Shown piece after piece: positions 31,544 to 43,479 of a stretch of 64,000 bases of DNA. The position numbers and the translations under genes are program-made. The stretch is from Multifurca ochricompacta. Lineage: Eukaryota; Basidiomycota; Agaricomycetes; Russulales; Russulaceae. Where the stretch lies: positions 186,001-250,000 of the forward strand of contig WTXG01000007.1 in the NCBI GenBank assembly GCA_022496185.1, in the 5' to 3' direction. Position 1 is the first letter of the stretch; the number at the start of each line of letters is the position of its first letter. The notes under the pieces are model-generated. The model saw only the letters and a program-made list of their open reading frames with translations, was not told the origin of the DNA and searched no databases.

Positions 31544-34500
31544 TCAAAGTGGAATCGGCGCTCCCGCGTTCCTCATTTTCACTTCCCTGTCTCTCCTCTC
31601 CCGTATTAGCCTCTCAATCTCCGTGTTCACCGCCCAACACCATACATCCCGTTCAACACGACTCCGGCAACGAAAGACCATCATCTTTTTCGCTACGTTC
31701 AACGACGGGATTTTTTCGGCTTGAGCCATTCTGTTTGGCACATAGTACACGATGAATATTGTATTTTCCTCCGAATCGTCGCTCTCAAGTCCGTCCGCAT
31801 AGCGTCGAGGAGTGACGGGGTTATTTGGATTGTACTGTCCCTTAGGTAGAGCTTGTGCTGCGATGACCCCAGACAAAACATATCCGTCGAGCAAAGGAAC
31901 AAGATTTCCTCGTCGTTGAAAATGCACTGACTTGGGCTTGATATGAAATTGCACCAACTTACCGGCGACGAGGAGTAGTTGGACCAATCTGGCAACGCTT
32001 GCCTCATTCACCTTGCAAGTGGAGGAAAAACACGGTACGTACTTGTATCTTCCACGAAGTCCTCGTCTCACATACAATCGTCCTGACTTAGTAATTGGTC
32101 GACATCCTCCGTACACGCACCAATGGTACATCGAGCTGAGGTACGGTAGGGCAACAGCAGGGTTTGACGGCGGTTCTGTTGGGTGAAGCTTCTCACCCTC
32201 GTGTCGCAAACGGTGTGGTGTTATACGTGGCCGCCCGGTAGCGAAATGCACGACGTCCATTTCCTGTCGGGTGTCCACAATGTGACGTAAATTCCAATAA
32301 CGAATGAGAGCATGAAGACGCTCAATCCATTCTATCGCGACTTTGGCAGACCAGGTCTGCCACACTCGTCATCAATCCAGCCAACCAAACGAGAGGGCGC
32401 GCGTGTTTGATGTATGCGCACCTCAAACCGAATGACATGGCCAGTTTTAGTCACGAGTTCAAAACATCTCCGCATACGCATCGTGACAATATCGCCAGTG
32501 AGCCCTACATCCCCGCCGACATCCCGATTATCACTTTCTTCATGGGCAACCTCAATGTCGAGGTGCTCATCCTCCCGATCAGACCGCGCAGTATTACGGA
32601 CACGCTGAGTGGGAAGGAATACGGGTCCGAAGGCCCGTCGTACCTCTATGATGGCCCGCAGATCCATCACGCTACGTGCGGCCAAAACTTGCTCGGCACC
32701 TCTACGAACCTCCTCTTTATGTAATGCATCACGAGTATCTTGATCCGAATCGTAAGGTACAGGGACCACGCCAGGTGGATTCGGTGCATGAGCATTTACA
32801 GGCACAAGCGTGAAAAGTAGACCATTGTGTACGGTGAGGTAAACCTCTTCGCGTCCGCCTGAGGCAGGTCTTACACGTGAAACGTAGCCTTCAATGGCTG
32901 GCGGCTCGGGTAATCGGTGGCTATCTTTGATGTGCAATTGCGAAGCCATGTGCTCGGCTAGGCGTACTTCCAGATGGGCTGCTCTCCCTGCCTGAAAGCC
33001 GACAAGGTCGGCAACAAACAGAACAACGGAAGAGATGTAAGTACCTGGTTGAAAGCCAGTCCTGCGAGAGCGGCCCAGGTGCGAGGATTGCCATAAAGGT
33101 CATCGAGCCACCATACCCAATCTAGATTTGTGTCAAGGCGCCAGGCAAGTTCCATGTGTGCGCCTTCTGCGAGCCTCTTCTTGATGATAGTATCCCAGTC
33201 TTGGATCGCGCTCAACCCCCTCATACATAAGGTAATAAGATTGTCGCGACTAAAAATGGAATTATCAAGGTCCTCAGGGATATCAATCTTCAGTCGGGTG
33301 TCAAGAATAGGTGAGCGAACTTCGATAAATGATGGGAATTTGCCACCCATCTCTTGCCTGAAGCTTCAATGTGAGTCTAGAATGGACTTCAGGGGTTTGA
33401 CGCACCATAAGCGCCATATCCAATCTATGGCGCGAGAGCGGCACCGTGCCTTAAATACGAAGACATTCGTGCCTGTTTCGCGTTGAAAGGGTAAAAGTGT
33501 TTTCACGCCCGCGTGCAGGGACGCTGGTGGACATACGATGCAGAATGACATGTCTGTGAAGGAAAAAAGAGATAACTTTGTTTGAACGCTCTTCAGGGGT
33601 ACAACAAAGGCTAGATGCTTGTGACCCGCAAACCGTTCTCTGCAAGGGAATGTCTAAGAACCGCCCATCAGCGTCGGTGACAGTCTCTGAAAGCGAAGCG
33701 CACATAAGCGCACATAATTGTTGTACAGCTCCAGTCGATCATTGCGCCAGACAACCATGAACTCGGCCCAATCCTCATTTTGCATATTCCTGGCAGAGCG
33801 ATTCTGCATTTCGTCGAAACGGGAACCCAGGTAGCCGTCTCTACAGTAAGCAACACGGACTATCATCCTGTCTGAACTCAGATAATGTAGGCAAGGTGCC
33901 AAAAGATAACACAGGAGAAAGATATTCTCACCCTTCATCTTGGCATCGTCACATTCGTCGGGAATGTCAAGCTGCACTGAGGGATGGGTCGTTGGGCCTC
34001 CCGCTCCTCGGCCGCTGCAGCGCTCGTTCCTTGTATCTCGCTTCCAGAACGTTCCAAAACGTCACCTGGAGGAGCAGGGGGAGAAGGAAGGCGAGGAAGG
34101 CGAACAACCTTCTTGGCCTTGCTATTGCTATGATCGAATGAGATAGGAGTGCTAACGACGCTATCACTTTTTGCTTGAGTAAGGGCGCGTGCTCTCAATG
34201 CAGGCTTGAGACTAAAGCCACATGGGTAGGTCCAGTACGAGTGGGAAATCTATTCGGCGCTTGTTCTGCGGCTGGCATGCGAAGAAGGCTTGTGGTTGAA
34301 GTGATAGCATGAATGTCATAGCTCCCATCAGCGGAGACGGGCGCAAGCTCTGGAAGAGACGAGGATTGAAATGGCTCTGCATCAGGTTCAGGACTAAGAC
34401 GGGAACGCGCAGTCACGAAGGTATCGCCAGTTATCATCGAAGGAGAGGTGGGTGGGGCTGTTCTCGTAGATAAGCTGGGAGTGAATGGCGTGCTCCGTGA

Positions 34501-34941
34501 ACTCAAAACTGGTTCAGCGTGAGTATCGAGTCCTAAAAACTCTCCAACTTGAAAAGAGCCTGCTTCGTTTGGTAACAACCAGCGTGGGCGGGTGGCATTT
34601 GGGTTCTCCCTCCTCGTGCGCCAGACATGTCCCCACGCTGATTCTCTCCACCTTTGTGACATCTCATTTTTCACAATATTCTCCTGTTCTTCATCCCAAT
34701 TCTCTTCTGAACCACCGAGCTTCAGATAGAAGGCATAGGCGTATTGATTAATGAGGTCATGGACGTGCTCTTCATCATCAGATGAAGGTTGTTGGCCTTG
34801 GGTGAAGCTGACGAGAGGACGGGGTCTTCTGACAGATTTCGTGACCATGTGTTGGGCATCTGATATGACGCGCTCAGGTAAGGGGCCAATAAAAAGGCGA
34901 TGTAAGATGTGCTTTTCAGTTTCAGACTTGGCGGTGACCAT
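31544..34941 (-). CDS. Spo71/Mug56-like tandem PH-domain protein
   Basis: A large multi-exon protein starts MVTAKSETEKHILHRLFIGP at 34941. The N-terminal block resembles the Spo71 N-terminal domain (RVISDAQHMVTKSVRRPRPL and WRESAWGHVWRTRRENPN), followed by a Pro/Ser/Thr linker. The first PH-like region has DWAEFMVVWRNDRLELYNNY, TDMSFCIVCPPASLH and NVFVFKARCRSRAIDWIWRL. A conserved block follows, with MGGKFPSFIEVRSPILDTRL, WDTIIKKRLAEGAHMELAW and DLYGNPRTWAALAGLAFNQ. A second PH region contains AIEGYVSRVRPASGGREEVY, SAKVAIEWIERLHALIRYW and PLLDGYVLSGVIAAQALPKG. It ends at 31544. In yeasts these proteins act in spore or prospore membrane formation together with Vps13; the role in basidiomycetes is inferred only. 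Confidence 0.75.
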
Positions 34942-35103
34942 AATATATGAGAGCTGAGAAGCTGAAAACTGATAGTTGTGCTATTGCCATTGACATTGCC
35001 ATTGACATTAATTTGATGATTATGACATCATGTCACGTGTCAGTTGCTGTTTTCCTGATATAGCTATATATAGTAATAGTAATTCTAATACTCCTCTATT
35101 CAT

Positions 35104-37090
35104 TTACAAGCCAGCGAGCTCAATTTCTTGTGCAAGGAGTCCTGCAGCCTCTGGGAAGCGCGGTGTGATGTCGCAATCATAAGGAATCGGACGTCTTCGA
35201 AAAAATATTGGTTAGTTTCGTCACTCAGGAATATGTGGCCGATGGCCAGCCAACACTTACACAACAAGACCGTCCTCCACGAAACCATCCACATCCAAGG
35301 GAAGCAATTGACCCGATGCATCCTTCTTACGCTCAATCTTGCTTGCCCAGAGTACGATGGCAATGTCGATGAACAGTGAATTGTTTGCTACATGACGGCC
35401 TACACACAACCTGCGGCCAAACCCATAAGTGACATGGCTTTCTTCTTTTGTGTCAGGTGGACCAGGTGCAATATCACCATTGGCGTCGAGATGCCTAGCG
35501 GGGTTGAAGTGACCTGCATCTTCGCCGTAGATCTCGGGGTCGCGATTCAGGTGCCACACATTTGCAATGCATACCGTGCCTTTCGGGATGAACATTCCAT
35601 TATACCAGTCATCTTCAATTGATCGATGGGGCAGGCCAACCGGGTCTACTGGGCGCCAGCGTAGAGCTTCTTTAACCATACCGCGAATGTAAGGTAAATG
35701 AGGGTAGTCGGCGAAAGTTGGTAGGCGCGTGCGACCAACGACAGCGTCGAGTTCCGCTTGGGCGCGAGCTTGTGTCTCGGGGTATGCAAGCATCGCGAGC
35801 GTCCACCAAGCCATCACAGCTGAAGTTGTCTCGGCGCCGGCAGCACTGAACGTTGGCACGAATTCAGACGTCTTCCACTTTTGACTTGGATGTTATGATG
35901 CGATACATACTACATGGTTCCCGCAAGCCACGAGTTTTCCCGCATGGAGAGTTGGTGTCGACCCGAGTCACGAATTAATGTGGCACTCAAACTTGGTCGG
36001 TCATCTCCTTTTGCCTGTGTAGAGAGTGAGTTAGTGGCAATGTGGCTTAGAAGCAAGTGAAGGCGGATCCGTACGACGTTGGCATGAACAGTATTGAAAA
36101 GGCCCTCAAACATGGCAGAGTCTTGCTTGTACCAATCCTCAGCATCTCGCTTCCACTTTGCAAACCTTTTTTGGATCAGATATGACACAAGAGGAAACAG
36201 GAGCAGTATATTAGAGCCCTTACCTGCTGGGGATATACCGCATCCAGGGGAAGAATTCAACGAGGTGAGCACCAGGATAAGCAGCGCGAGTGAGACGTTG
36301 AACAAAGTCATTAATAAGCTTGACGGTATTATCTTCCTCGGATTTGATTGTAGGTTGGTCATAAACGACAGATAACACCATTGACGCGGCGGCGCGGCGA
36401 AGATGTTTGTCCCATCGTTTGGGTTCAGCCAGCCCTCCAGCAGCGAGAAGGAGAGCTTCTTTTGCTTGAGGCTCATGGAAATCCTTGACAACACCCTTAT
36501 TGAGTCCTTCGTGAGCCGCCTTACGCATGCGGCGCCAGCTAATTACTCCACTTAATATAATGTCGACTTATAGGCAAGGGTTAAAGACACGCACATATCA
36601 TTGTATCGGGTGAAAACGACGAGGAGACCGCCAGTCATGATGTCGGACGCGACAATGTTACGAGGTCTGTCTGAGTATATACCAGCGCGTCGATCGAGCA
36701 GGTCTGCAGCAACCTTTTGAGAGTTGAGGATAACCATGGGCTGGCCAGCCGCGTTAAGGTAAATGACATCACCTGATCCGAGTAACATGACATGTGAGGG
36801 GGGAGGGGTTTCGAGGTAGAGAGTAAGAGGATATACTACTAACCATACTGCTTCTTCCACTCTGTAAACTTAAGCCACTGCTGGGAACGAAGCTCGAGTA
36901 CGTTTCCTATGATCGGGTAACCACGAGGCCCTGGGGGTAATTTACGATAAGGACTTGTGACATAGCGTACAACGTAAAGGATGATGAGGCCGAGAAAGAT
37001 GCCAAGTGACAGTGTTTTATTCTCCTTCGCTGCCTGAAAAAGATGGGGCGGATAAGAAATACTCAGAAATCCGGGGAGGAGACAAGGGGG
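35104..37090 (-). CDS. Cytochrome P450 monooxygenase
   Basis: The N-terminal membrane anchor LSLGIFLGLIILYVVRYV precedes the proline hinge KLPPGPRGYPIIGN. The I-helix is SAAGAETTSAVMAWW, with A-G-A-E-T-T in place of AGxDT. The ExxR is in KEALRWRP. The heme loop is YGFGRRLCVGRHVA, with its cysteine. The last exon ends EAAGLLAQEIELAGL, with the stop at 35104. The exon order is readable, but the true start is not: the first coding ATG seen (about 37094) is out of frame with the anchor unless an unseen intron intervenes. The form is that of the basidiomycete clan containing CYP5144 and O-methylsterigmatocystin-type oxidoreductases; the substrate is unknown. It is divergent from a GMC oxidoreductase about 250 bases away. 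Confidence 0.85.
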
Positions 37091-37324
37091 GAAGAAGAAG
37101 ACATGATTAACCCCCCATTACTAGGAGATAGCAAGGTATTTATGCGGATGTATAATAAAGCTGCGTAAGTGATTAGTCGGATCACTTCAACTCCTCATTC
37201 AACTCACTTACCTCACTCCCTCACTCCTTCGTTTCTCTACCGAAGAATGACTAATCATATACACTTTCTTCTCTTCATGACCCGAATAAATTTACTTCTT
37301 AGCTCGCCCGTCCTCTGATGGTGA
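37091..37324. promoter_or_regulatory. Divergent promoter between P450 and GMC oxidoreductase
   Basis: About 230 bases separate the two oppositely transcribed oxidoreductase genes. The sequence has CT-rich tracts toward the GMC start (TCACTCC repeats near 37190-37230). Shared regulation is an inference. Confidence 0.4.
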
Positions 37325-39894
37325 ATGGTTAGTTCAGCCAAGATGGCAATCCCATCCCTTCGCACTCCTATCGCTTCTCTCTCTATCCTTATAGCACACC
37401 TCATCACTACCACCTTTGCCAACACCGCCGGCTTTACGCTCTCACCGTCCGAATTTGCCTCACGCGACTTCGATGTTATTGTCCTCGGCGGTGGTACAGC
37501 TGGCTTGGTTGTTGCAAATCGCCTTTCAGCCCCACCCACGTCCAAAATTGCGTCCCCACTCCGCGTTGGTGTCATTGACGCTGGCCCATACCTCCCAGAA
37601 GACCCGCTCATCAACGTGCCAACAGCTGGAAACCTCCTTGGAAATGCAAATGTGGGTACACTCGTGGGGAGTCCAACGTACGACTGGTGCTTCGAGAGCG
37701 TACCGCAAGCGGGTCTAGGTGGTCTTGTCTTACAATATCCCCGGTGAGTGCTTACTTCACAAATCTCAACCGGTTACTTAACTCTGACTCTGACTGATTA
37801 TTATTCTAGGGGAAAGGTCCTCGGAGGATCTTCTGCTATAAACAGCATGGTCTGGCAACGTGGGTCACGCGCTGATTATGATGTTTGGGGCACGGCCCTC
37901 GGAAACGGGGAAGAGTGGACATTTGAAGGACTATTACCGTTCTTCACTCGCTCAGAAAACTGGACCGCCCCCTCTGCGTCCACTCCAGCGTTATTTGGAC
38001 TCACTCCTGCCCAGAAGCAAGGTCTTGCAAAAGTTCATGGGTCTGGTGGCCCCGTCCAGATCACATACAACAACTTTTTGACTGACCTCGACGTACCTGC
38101 GGCACACGCAGTCATCGCTGCTTCCCGCATTGCGCCTAATGCCAATCCAGACGACGGCATCGATTTGTCCATGCCCGCCCAAGGGGTTGCACGCACGGTC
38201 GATCCTCGTTCCGGACTGAGGAGTTATTCTGCTTCTGCGTACTTCGACGCCGAAGCCCGTGCTCGCGGTAATTTACATGTAGTGACGAATGCCGTGGCAA
38301 GTAGGATAATCTTCGATGGAAGAAAGGCAAAAGCTGTAGAATATCAGAGTAACGGTAAAACATATACTGTAGCGGTTACGAAAGAGGTTGTGTTGGCTGC
38401 AGGTAGGATATCATTTTACATCCTCGTCGAGACTCACGTGATACTGAAATACCAACCACGCGTAGGGTCGCTAAGACGCCTCAGATTCTAGAGCTGTCGG
38501 CGTTGGGAACAGGACACTTCTCGAAGTTTGGGCATTCCTATCGTCCTGGACTTGCCTGAGATTGGAGAAAATCTGCAAGATCACCCTGTGACGCTCTCGG
38601 ATTTCAGTCTCAAGCCCGGTATCATGACTCTTGGTATGATCTTATTGCACTACTTAATCGAAAGACTAATAGCCGCAAAAGACACTCTTGCTAATGAAAC
38701 CTTTACCTCTAACCAACAAGCGCACTTGTAAGCTCATTCTGATACCTGCATTATCATGTACCTAACATTTCACTCCAGTGCAACGGACAAGACAGGCGTG
38801 TTTACATACTCCGTGGCACACATCGGCACCGTCACCTTGCAATCCATGACAACCCCTTCTGAATTTAATGCCATGCGCGCTTCCTTGGATAAGGATTTGG
38901 CGGAAAGATCTTTGACTCCACTTCAAAAAGTACAATACCAGCATTTGAAAGACCTGGTAGACAAGGGAAAAGAAGGCTGGGTTGAAATAGTTGTCGTGCC
39001 GAGCGGTGGTGTGCTGAGTCCACCGCAACCAGGGAAGAACTACTTGACTGGCGTGGCCATACAACAGGTAAGAAGGTGTCCCACAAGATTACTGCCCTCT
39101 CACGTTTGGCATCAGCATGCCTTTGGACAGGGCTCAGTTGTCAGTGATTAACCATTTGGGGTGTTGTGTCTGATCTGACCTCCTTATAGCACATCAATAG
39201 CACCAACATCCATGATCCACCCATCATCGACCCCCGAATAGCTGACCTGGGTTGGGGTGAGGACCAATCAGCACTGTCTCCCACATCGTTCATGAATCGT
39301 TCACAGATTTCGATGTTTTATATTACGGAACAAAGTTTATTCGAAAGTGGATCCAGACAAAGCCTCTGGTAGATCTTGTTGACGAGATGATTACTCCGCC
39401 CGCATCTATCAAAGATGATGAGTGGGTCAAATTCGTAAAGAGTGTTGTGCGAGTATGTATCATTTTACCCATTGTTTCCTGACCCTGACTATGAAGCAAT
39501 CAATGTGTAGACAACAAATCATCCACTAGGTGAGACTATTTTAAAATGACGTGCATGATGTGTTGACGGGACGGAACTACCTCCAGGCACGACCGCAATG
39601 GCACCCCGCAGTCTTGGAGGTAAGACGATACTCCCAATTGACCTATCTATTTCTGATGTTTCGACATACACACTCTCAGGTGTTGTTGACCCGAAGATGA
39701 AGATATATGGGCTGACCAACGTGCGCGTCGTTGATGCAAGCGTGATACCTCTCACGACCGGAGTAGCAATTCAATCTACAGTGTATGCGATTGCAGAGAA
39801 GGTGCGGTTGACTCTTAGCTGGATTTCATGATTTACAGCTTAACTGGGCACTCAGGCTGCAGACATACTTAGAAAAGAGTGGGGTCTCGAATAG
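37325..39894 (+). CDS. GMC (glucose-methanol-choline) oxidoreductase, secreted
   Basis: Start at 37325 (or in-frame ATG 37343), with a hydrophobic signal peptide ending near TTFANTAGFTL. The FAD dinucleotide motif is FDVIVLGGGTAGLVVANRL. The GMC signature 1 is YPRGKVLGGSSAINSMVW across the intron 37744-37809. Further blocks are GLRSYSASAYFDAEARARG, IVLDLPEIGENLQDHPVTL and YLTGVAIQQ. Catalytic region one, NHPLGTTAMAPRSLGG, keeps the first histidine. The region expected to hold the second catalytic His/Asn reads VVDASVIPLTTGVAIQSTVY, with alanine there. The last exon is AADILRKEWGLE. Relatives are aryl-alcohol oxidases, glucose oxidases and dehydrogenases; activity is uncertain because of the altered residue. 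Confidence 0.88.
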
Positions 39895-41476
39895 GCACAA
39901 TCGGAGTCAACATGTCATCTACGCTAGTACTATTAGAAAACAAAATAGAATCTCAATCGAGGTGATAATCAGCAGACACCATAGCACCCAACAATCCGAA
40001 CACCCGCGCGCGAACACCCATCCGTTACATTTTAAATCGTTTGCACCGAGTTGGAAGTGTTCAATTAAGATAAGAACAATTACGATCAGTTCAAATTTGG
40101 AGCATAGCGCATCAAATCGACCGGTAGTAACAGGATCCGGTTCAATGTTGCTCACTCATCATCAACTAAACGCTTAGCTCGACATTGCAACCTCAGCGGT
40201 TGGGCGGTGTGAACTACGTTTCATCAATATCAAACTTTCATCAGCCTTTTACAAAGCCGATGTGCGCCCGGGTCAAATGAATCATTGACCATGAAGGGCC
40301 AAATAAATGGACATGTTATTATTAGGGAAGACTCTTGCGGCTCTCATACTCATAGGCTAGTCCCTTTCGGTATGGACGTTACGCCCACATAATCTGTACC
40401 ACTCAATCCTCATTCAATGGGAAGAGCTGGTCTACATAGTCTCGAACAACACCCTTCATATGACGGTGATGGCACGAAGGGGTACACGTAATTTTACCTC
40501 AAGCCTATTTCACCCTTATCAGCTTCTTTGTTTGCCCTCCCCTTTCGGCCCGCCTTGCTCTCTTCGCTTTCTCCGCTTTTTTGCGTAAGCAGTATCAGCT
40601 TTTCATTAACCGCATCGGTTCCTTTTCTGCTCTACATTACCTAAGGACATCATTTTATCACCTCCACCCCCTCCCCCGCCTTGTCATTTTCACTTCCTCC
40701 CACCCACTGTGAGGCATTGGGGGCTAGCAATCGGACCTCGTGGACAGTTCGCTTTCGAGTCTCGCACTCGGTAGCTGACGGTTGGAAAGAAAAAAGTCCG
40801 CTGTTGAGTTTGATAAGTGTACGGGGGTTTATCATCCGAAGGTATGCCAGACGCGGGCCCGGGGGTAATATTGTACAGTAAGTAGTTGGGTCACTCTAGC
40901 ACAGCTAAAGTCTAAATATTCGAGAACCGTGAGGCGCATAACAACTCAGCAAAACGAGGTCGAGGTGATGAGGATAGGAAAGGGGATTTATATTGGAACT
41001 GAGTCGTGTAACAGCGCCAACCAACGGTGAAAAGGCAACGCCTAATGCACAAGGAAGGAAAGTAGACTTGTGAGATCGATAACCAACGCGGGGCGATGTG
41101 GGTAAGGTCATTTGGTTTTGGAAAGTGTAGAACCGAAAGCGTCCCTTCAGCGTGTCACAACATCTTGTGCATGAAGCTAGTTCGATACCGAAATACTTGG
41201 TGTTCGGAAGCTGGTACCCAGGGCGAGAAGCAGAGACTTGTCAGTGCCGCATGTCGAGGTTGATCAGGTTCAAATGAGGGCCAGTAATCAACTCAATCTC
41301 GGAACCGGGGCGAGGTCAGAGTCAGGCAGCCGGAGATCAGAGGATAGAGTTGTGTTGTGGTGTTTATAAAATGCTCAGTTAATTAGCTACAACGCTAGGT
41401 GGTAAGTAATGCTTCATCTAATTGGCGGACACATCGAATCTAAATCTAAAGATGATTGGATAACCAAGAAGCACTA
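39895..41476. other. 1.6-kb region between convergent GMC and AOX genes
   Basis: No coding family, tRNA or repeat is recognised. Small ORFs up to 78 codons occur on both strands without conserved features. A C-rich stretch lies at about 40661-40680. Confidence 0.5.
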
Positions 41477-43074
41477 CTACGTTGCAGAAGGGGGAGAATT
41501 CCCTTGTATTAACTTTTCGCTGTCATAAACGTACTTGGTTGCTTCCTTGCGAACGAACCTAATAAAGGTCAGCAATGTCGAGGGGTTCTTTGGGAAATGA
41601 TGAGCATACTCAATGGTTTTACCCTTCACATGCATATCAGGTTCGCGAATTGCAAACGGGTTAACATCATTGCGTTTAAGGTTACCGAGACTGTGGTTGA
41701 CGAAACGGTGTGTAGTTTCGTCAGAACGAACAGCATACAGAACGTCCTTAATCGTCGCGTTCTCCGAAAGACGCCAATAGTCTTTAGCAATGGCCGGTGC
41801 ATCCATATTTTCCCTGAAGCAACAAGGTATGCATTTTTATCACACATGGGTTTAAACTTGCATACCAAATGGGAAGGTGCCCTTGCTCTAGCTGTTCGAT
41901 AGCGCGCGTATACGTTATCACGGCTTCCTCCTCGAGGTAACCGACGAAACGGTGGCACGTTTTAGGGGAGAAGATGTACGAAAGGACTGTGTGAATGCAA
42001 AATGAGAGACTAATTTTTACAGAAAAAGCAGCAAAGCATACAAAAGATGTTGTAGAATACGCCTTGCGCTGCGAGAACAAGCGCACGGAGTGGGAGGCCG
42101 GGGTTTCGCAGAGTCAGGAAGGTCCTACGGAGATTCACATTAACACCGGCAAGTGGGAACAAGGTGGCAACGGACATTAGATGCATACGCTCGTTTTCAG
42201 CCTCCTCTAAGAGGGTATGGATCCAACCTGAATCACGGCGCTGACCAAAGGCGCAAATAAGAACATGGACTGTGATCATAGCGAGATGGGCCATACCATG
42301 AGGCGGAGACTCATGAGGTGGCGAAGAGTGGCCCCAACCATCCCGGGGACGCCCGCTATGGACTCGAGGATTACGATCCGCTATTAGGGAAACGTTATTG
42401 AACTCTATAGATGGGACTAGGGAACGACTTTAAAGACGTACCGTCAACCACTGCTTTTCGCTCAAAACATACTTTCCCTGGCGAAGCTGCTCGAGGGACA
42501 TGTTCGACCCGGGAGGAATTGACTTGTGCCTGTAACCTGAAACAATATCGAACCCCCACCTGAACAATATTTGAAAATGACTAGCATCTTAATGGGTATG
42601 TTTTGCGTTGCACGTACCGGCATAGCCTAACAAGGGCATAAGCAAATTTGTCGGAAAATGTTCCCGTAGGCCTGTGTAGAACCTGTTTATAGCACAAATT
42701 TATGTAAAGGTTGCTCACGAAAATCATGAAACTTTGCACGCACTTTGACGGCTTTCAACTCATCGGGAGTATAAACAGGATGAAACAACACCCAATCGCC
42801 GTTAACCTGATGTGTCGTTGTGGTAGGAGAAGGTAATAAGTCCCCTACGCCAATAGTTAAGGGAATCCCCATTTAGTTTAAATAAACAGCACGAACTAAT
42901 ATGGGGGCCCTCTATGCCCTTGTGAAGGGGCTCCTGTGTTCCCTTTGAAGAATGCTTGTCAATGGGAGCACCCGTCGACATCCAACGGCGGGTCGCGAGA
43001 GCCAAACAAGGCATGAATACCCTTTGAGGGCGCCCAACAACAAGTGTCCCAGTGCGTGCAGTAGCAAGTAGCAT
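41477..43074 (-). CDS. AOX1: Mitochondrial alternative oxidase
   Basis: A presequence ([18 protein letters not shown]) starts at 43074. The core has [35 protein letters not shown], then the four-helix di-iron domain. Its ligands are in [45 protein letters not shown] and [17 protein letters not shown], which supply the E, ExxH, E and ExxH set. The protein accepts electrons from ubiquinol and reduces oxygen without proton pumping, on the matrix face of the inner membrane. At least six short introns split it. It ends at 41477. Confidence 0.93.
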
Positions 43075-43479
43075 TATTAATGAGAGATCAGGAATGTTGG
43101 CGCCGGGGTGAAGTGAAGGCTTGTTAAATACCGCTGCTCATAGTAGAGAGTCCCACCCGGGATTACCGAGCCCAGAACAAGTGGCCAGGCTTCTACACAA
43201 ATCTAGGTTCAGCCTTCGGAGCGGTGAAGATGAGCCACGCTCGAAATCCGAGTCACCAATTGAGACAACATAACGGGATGACTTCGAGTCAATTCAATTT
43301 GAATTTGACTACTCTCATAAAGGTCACGTGAATAACACTGCTTGAGTCAGGCAGTCAGGCAGCCAGCCAGCATCCCAACTGTCGGTGTCGCATCATCCGT
43401 CGTCCATAGTGAATAGGATGGATATTTGATTATTGTGTATAAGACAGCGCTCTCGGTGCCATGAGACCGACTAAAAGAG
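43075..43479. other. Spacer upstream of AOX, no gene seen
   Basis: About 400 bases upstream of the alternative oxidase start and after the carnitine acetyltransferase stop. It should hold the AOX promoter; no clear element stands out. Confidence 0.4.
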
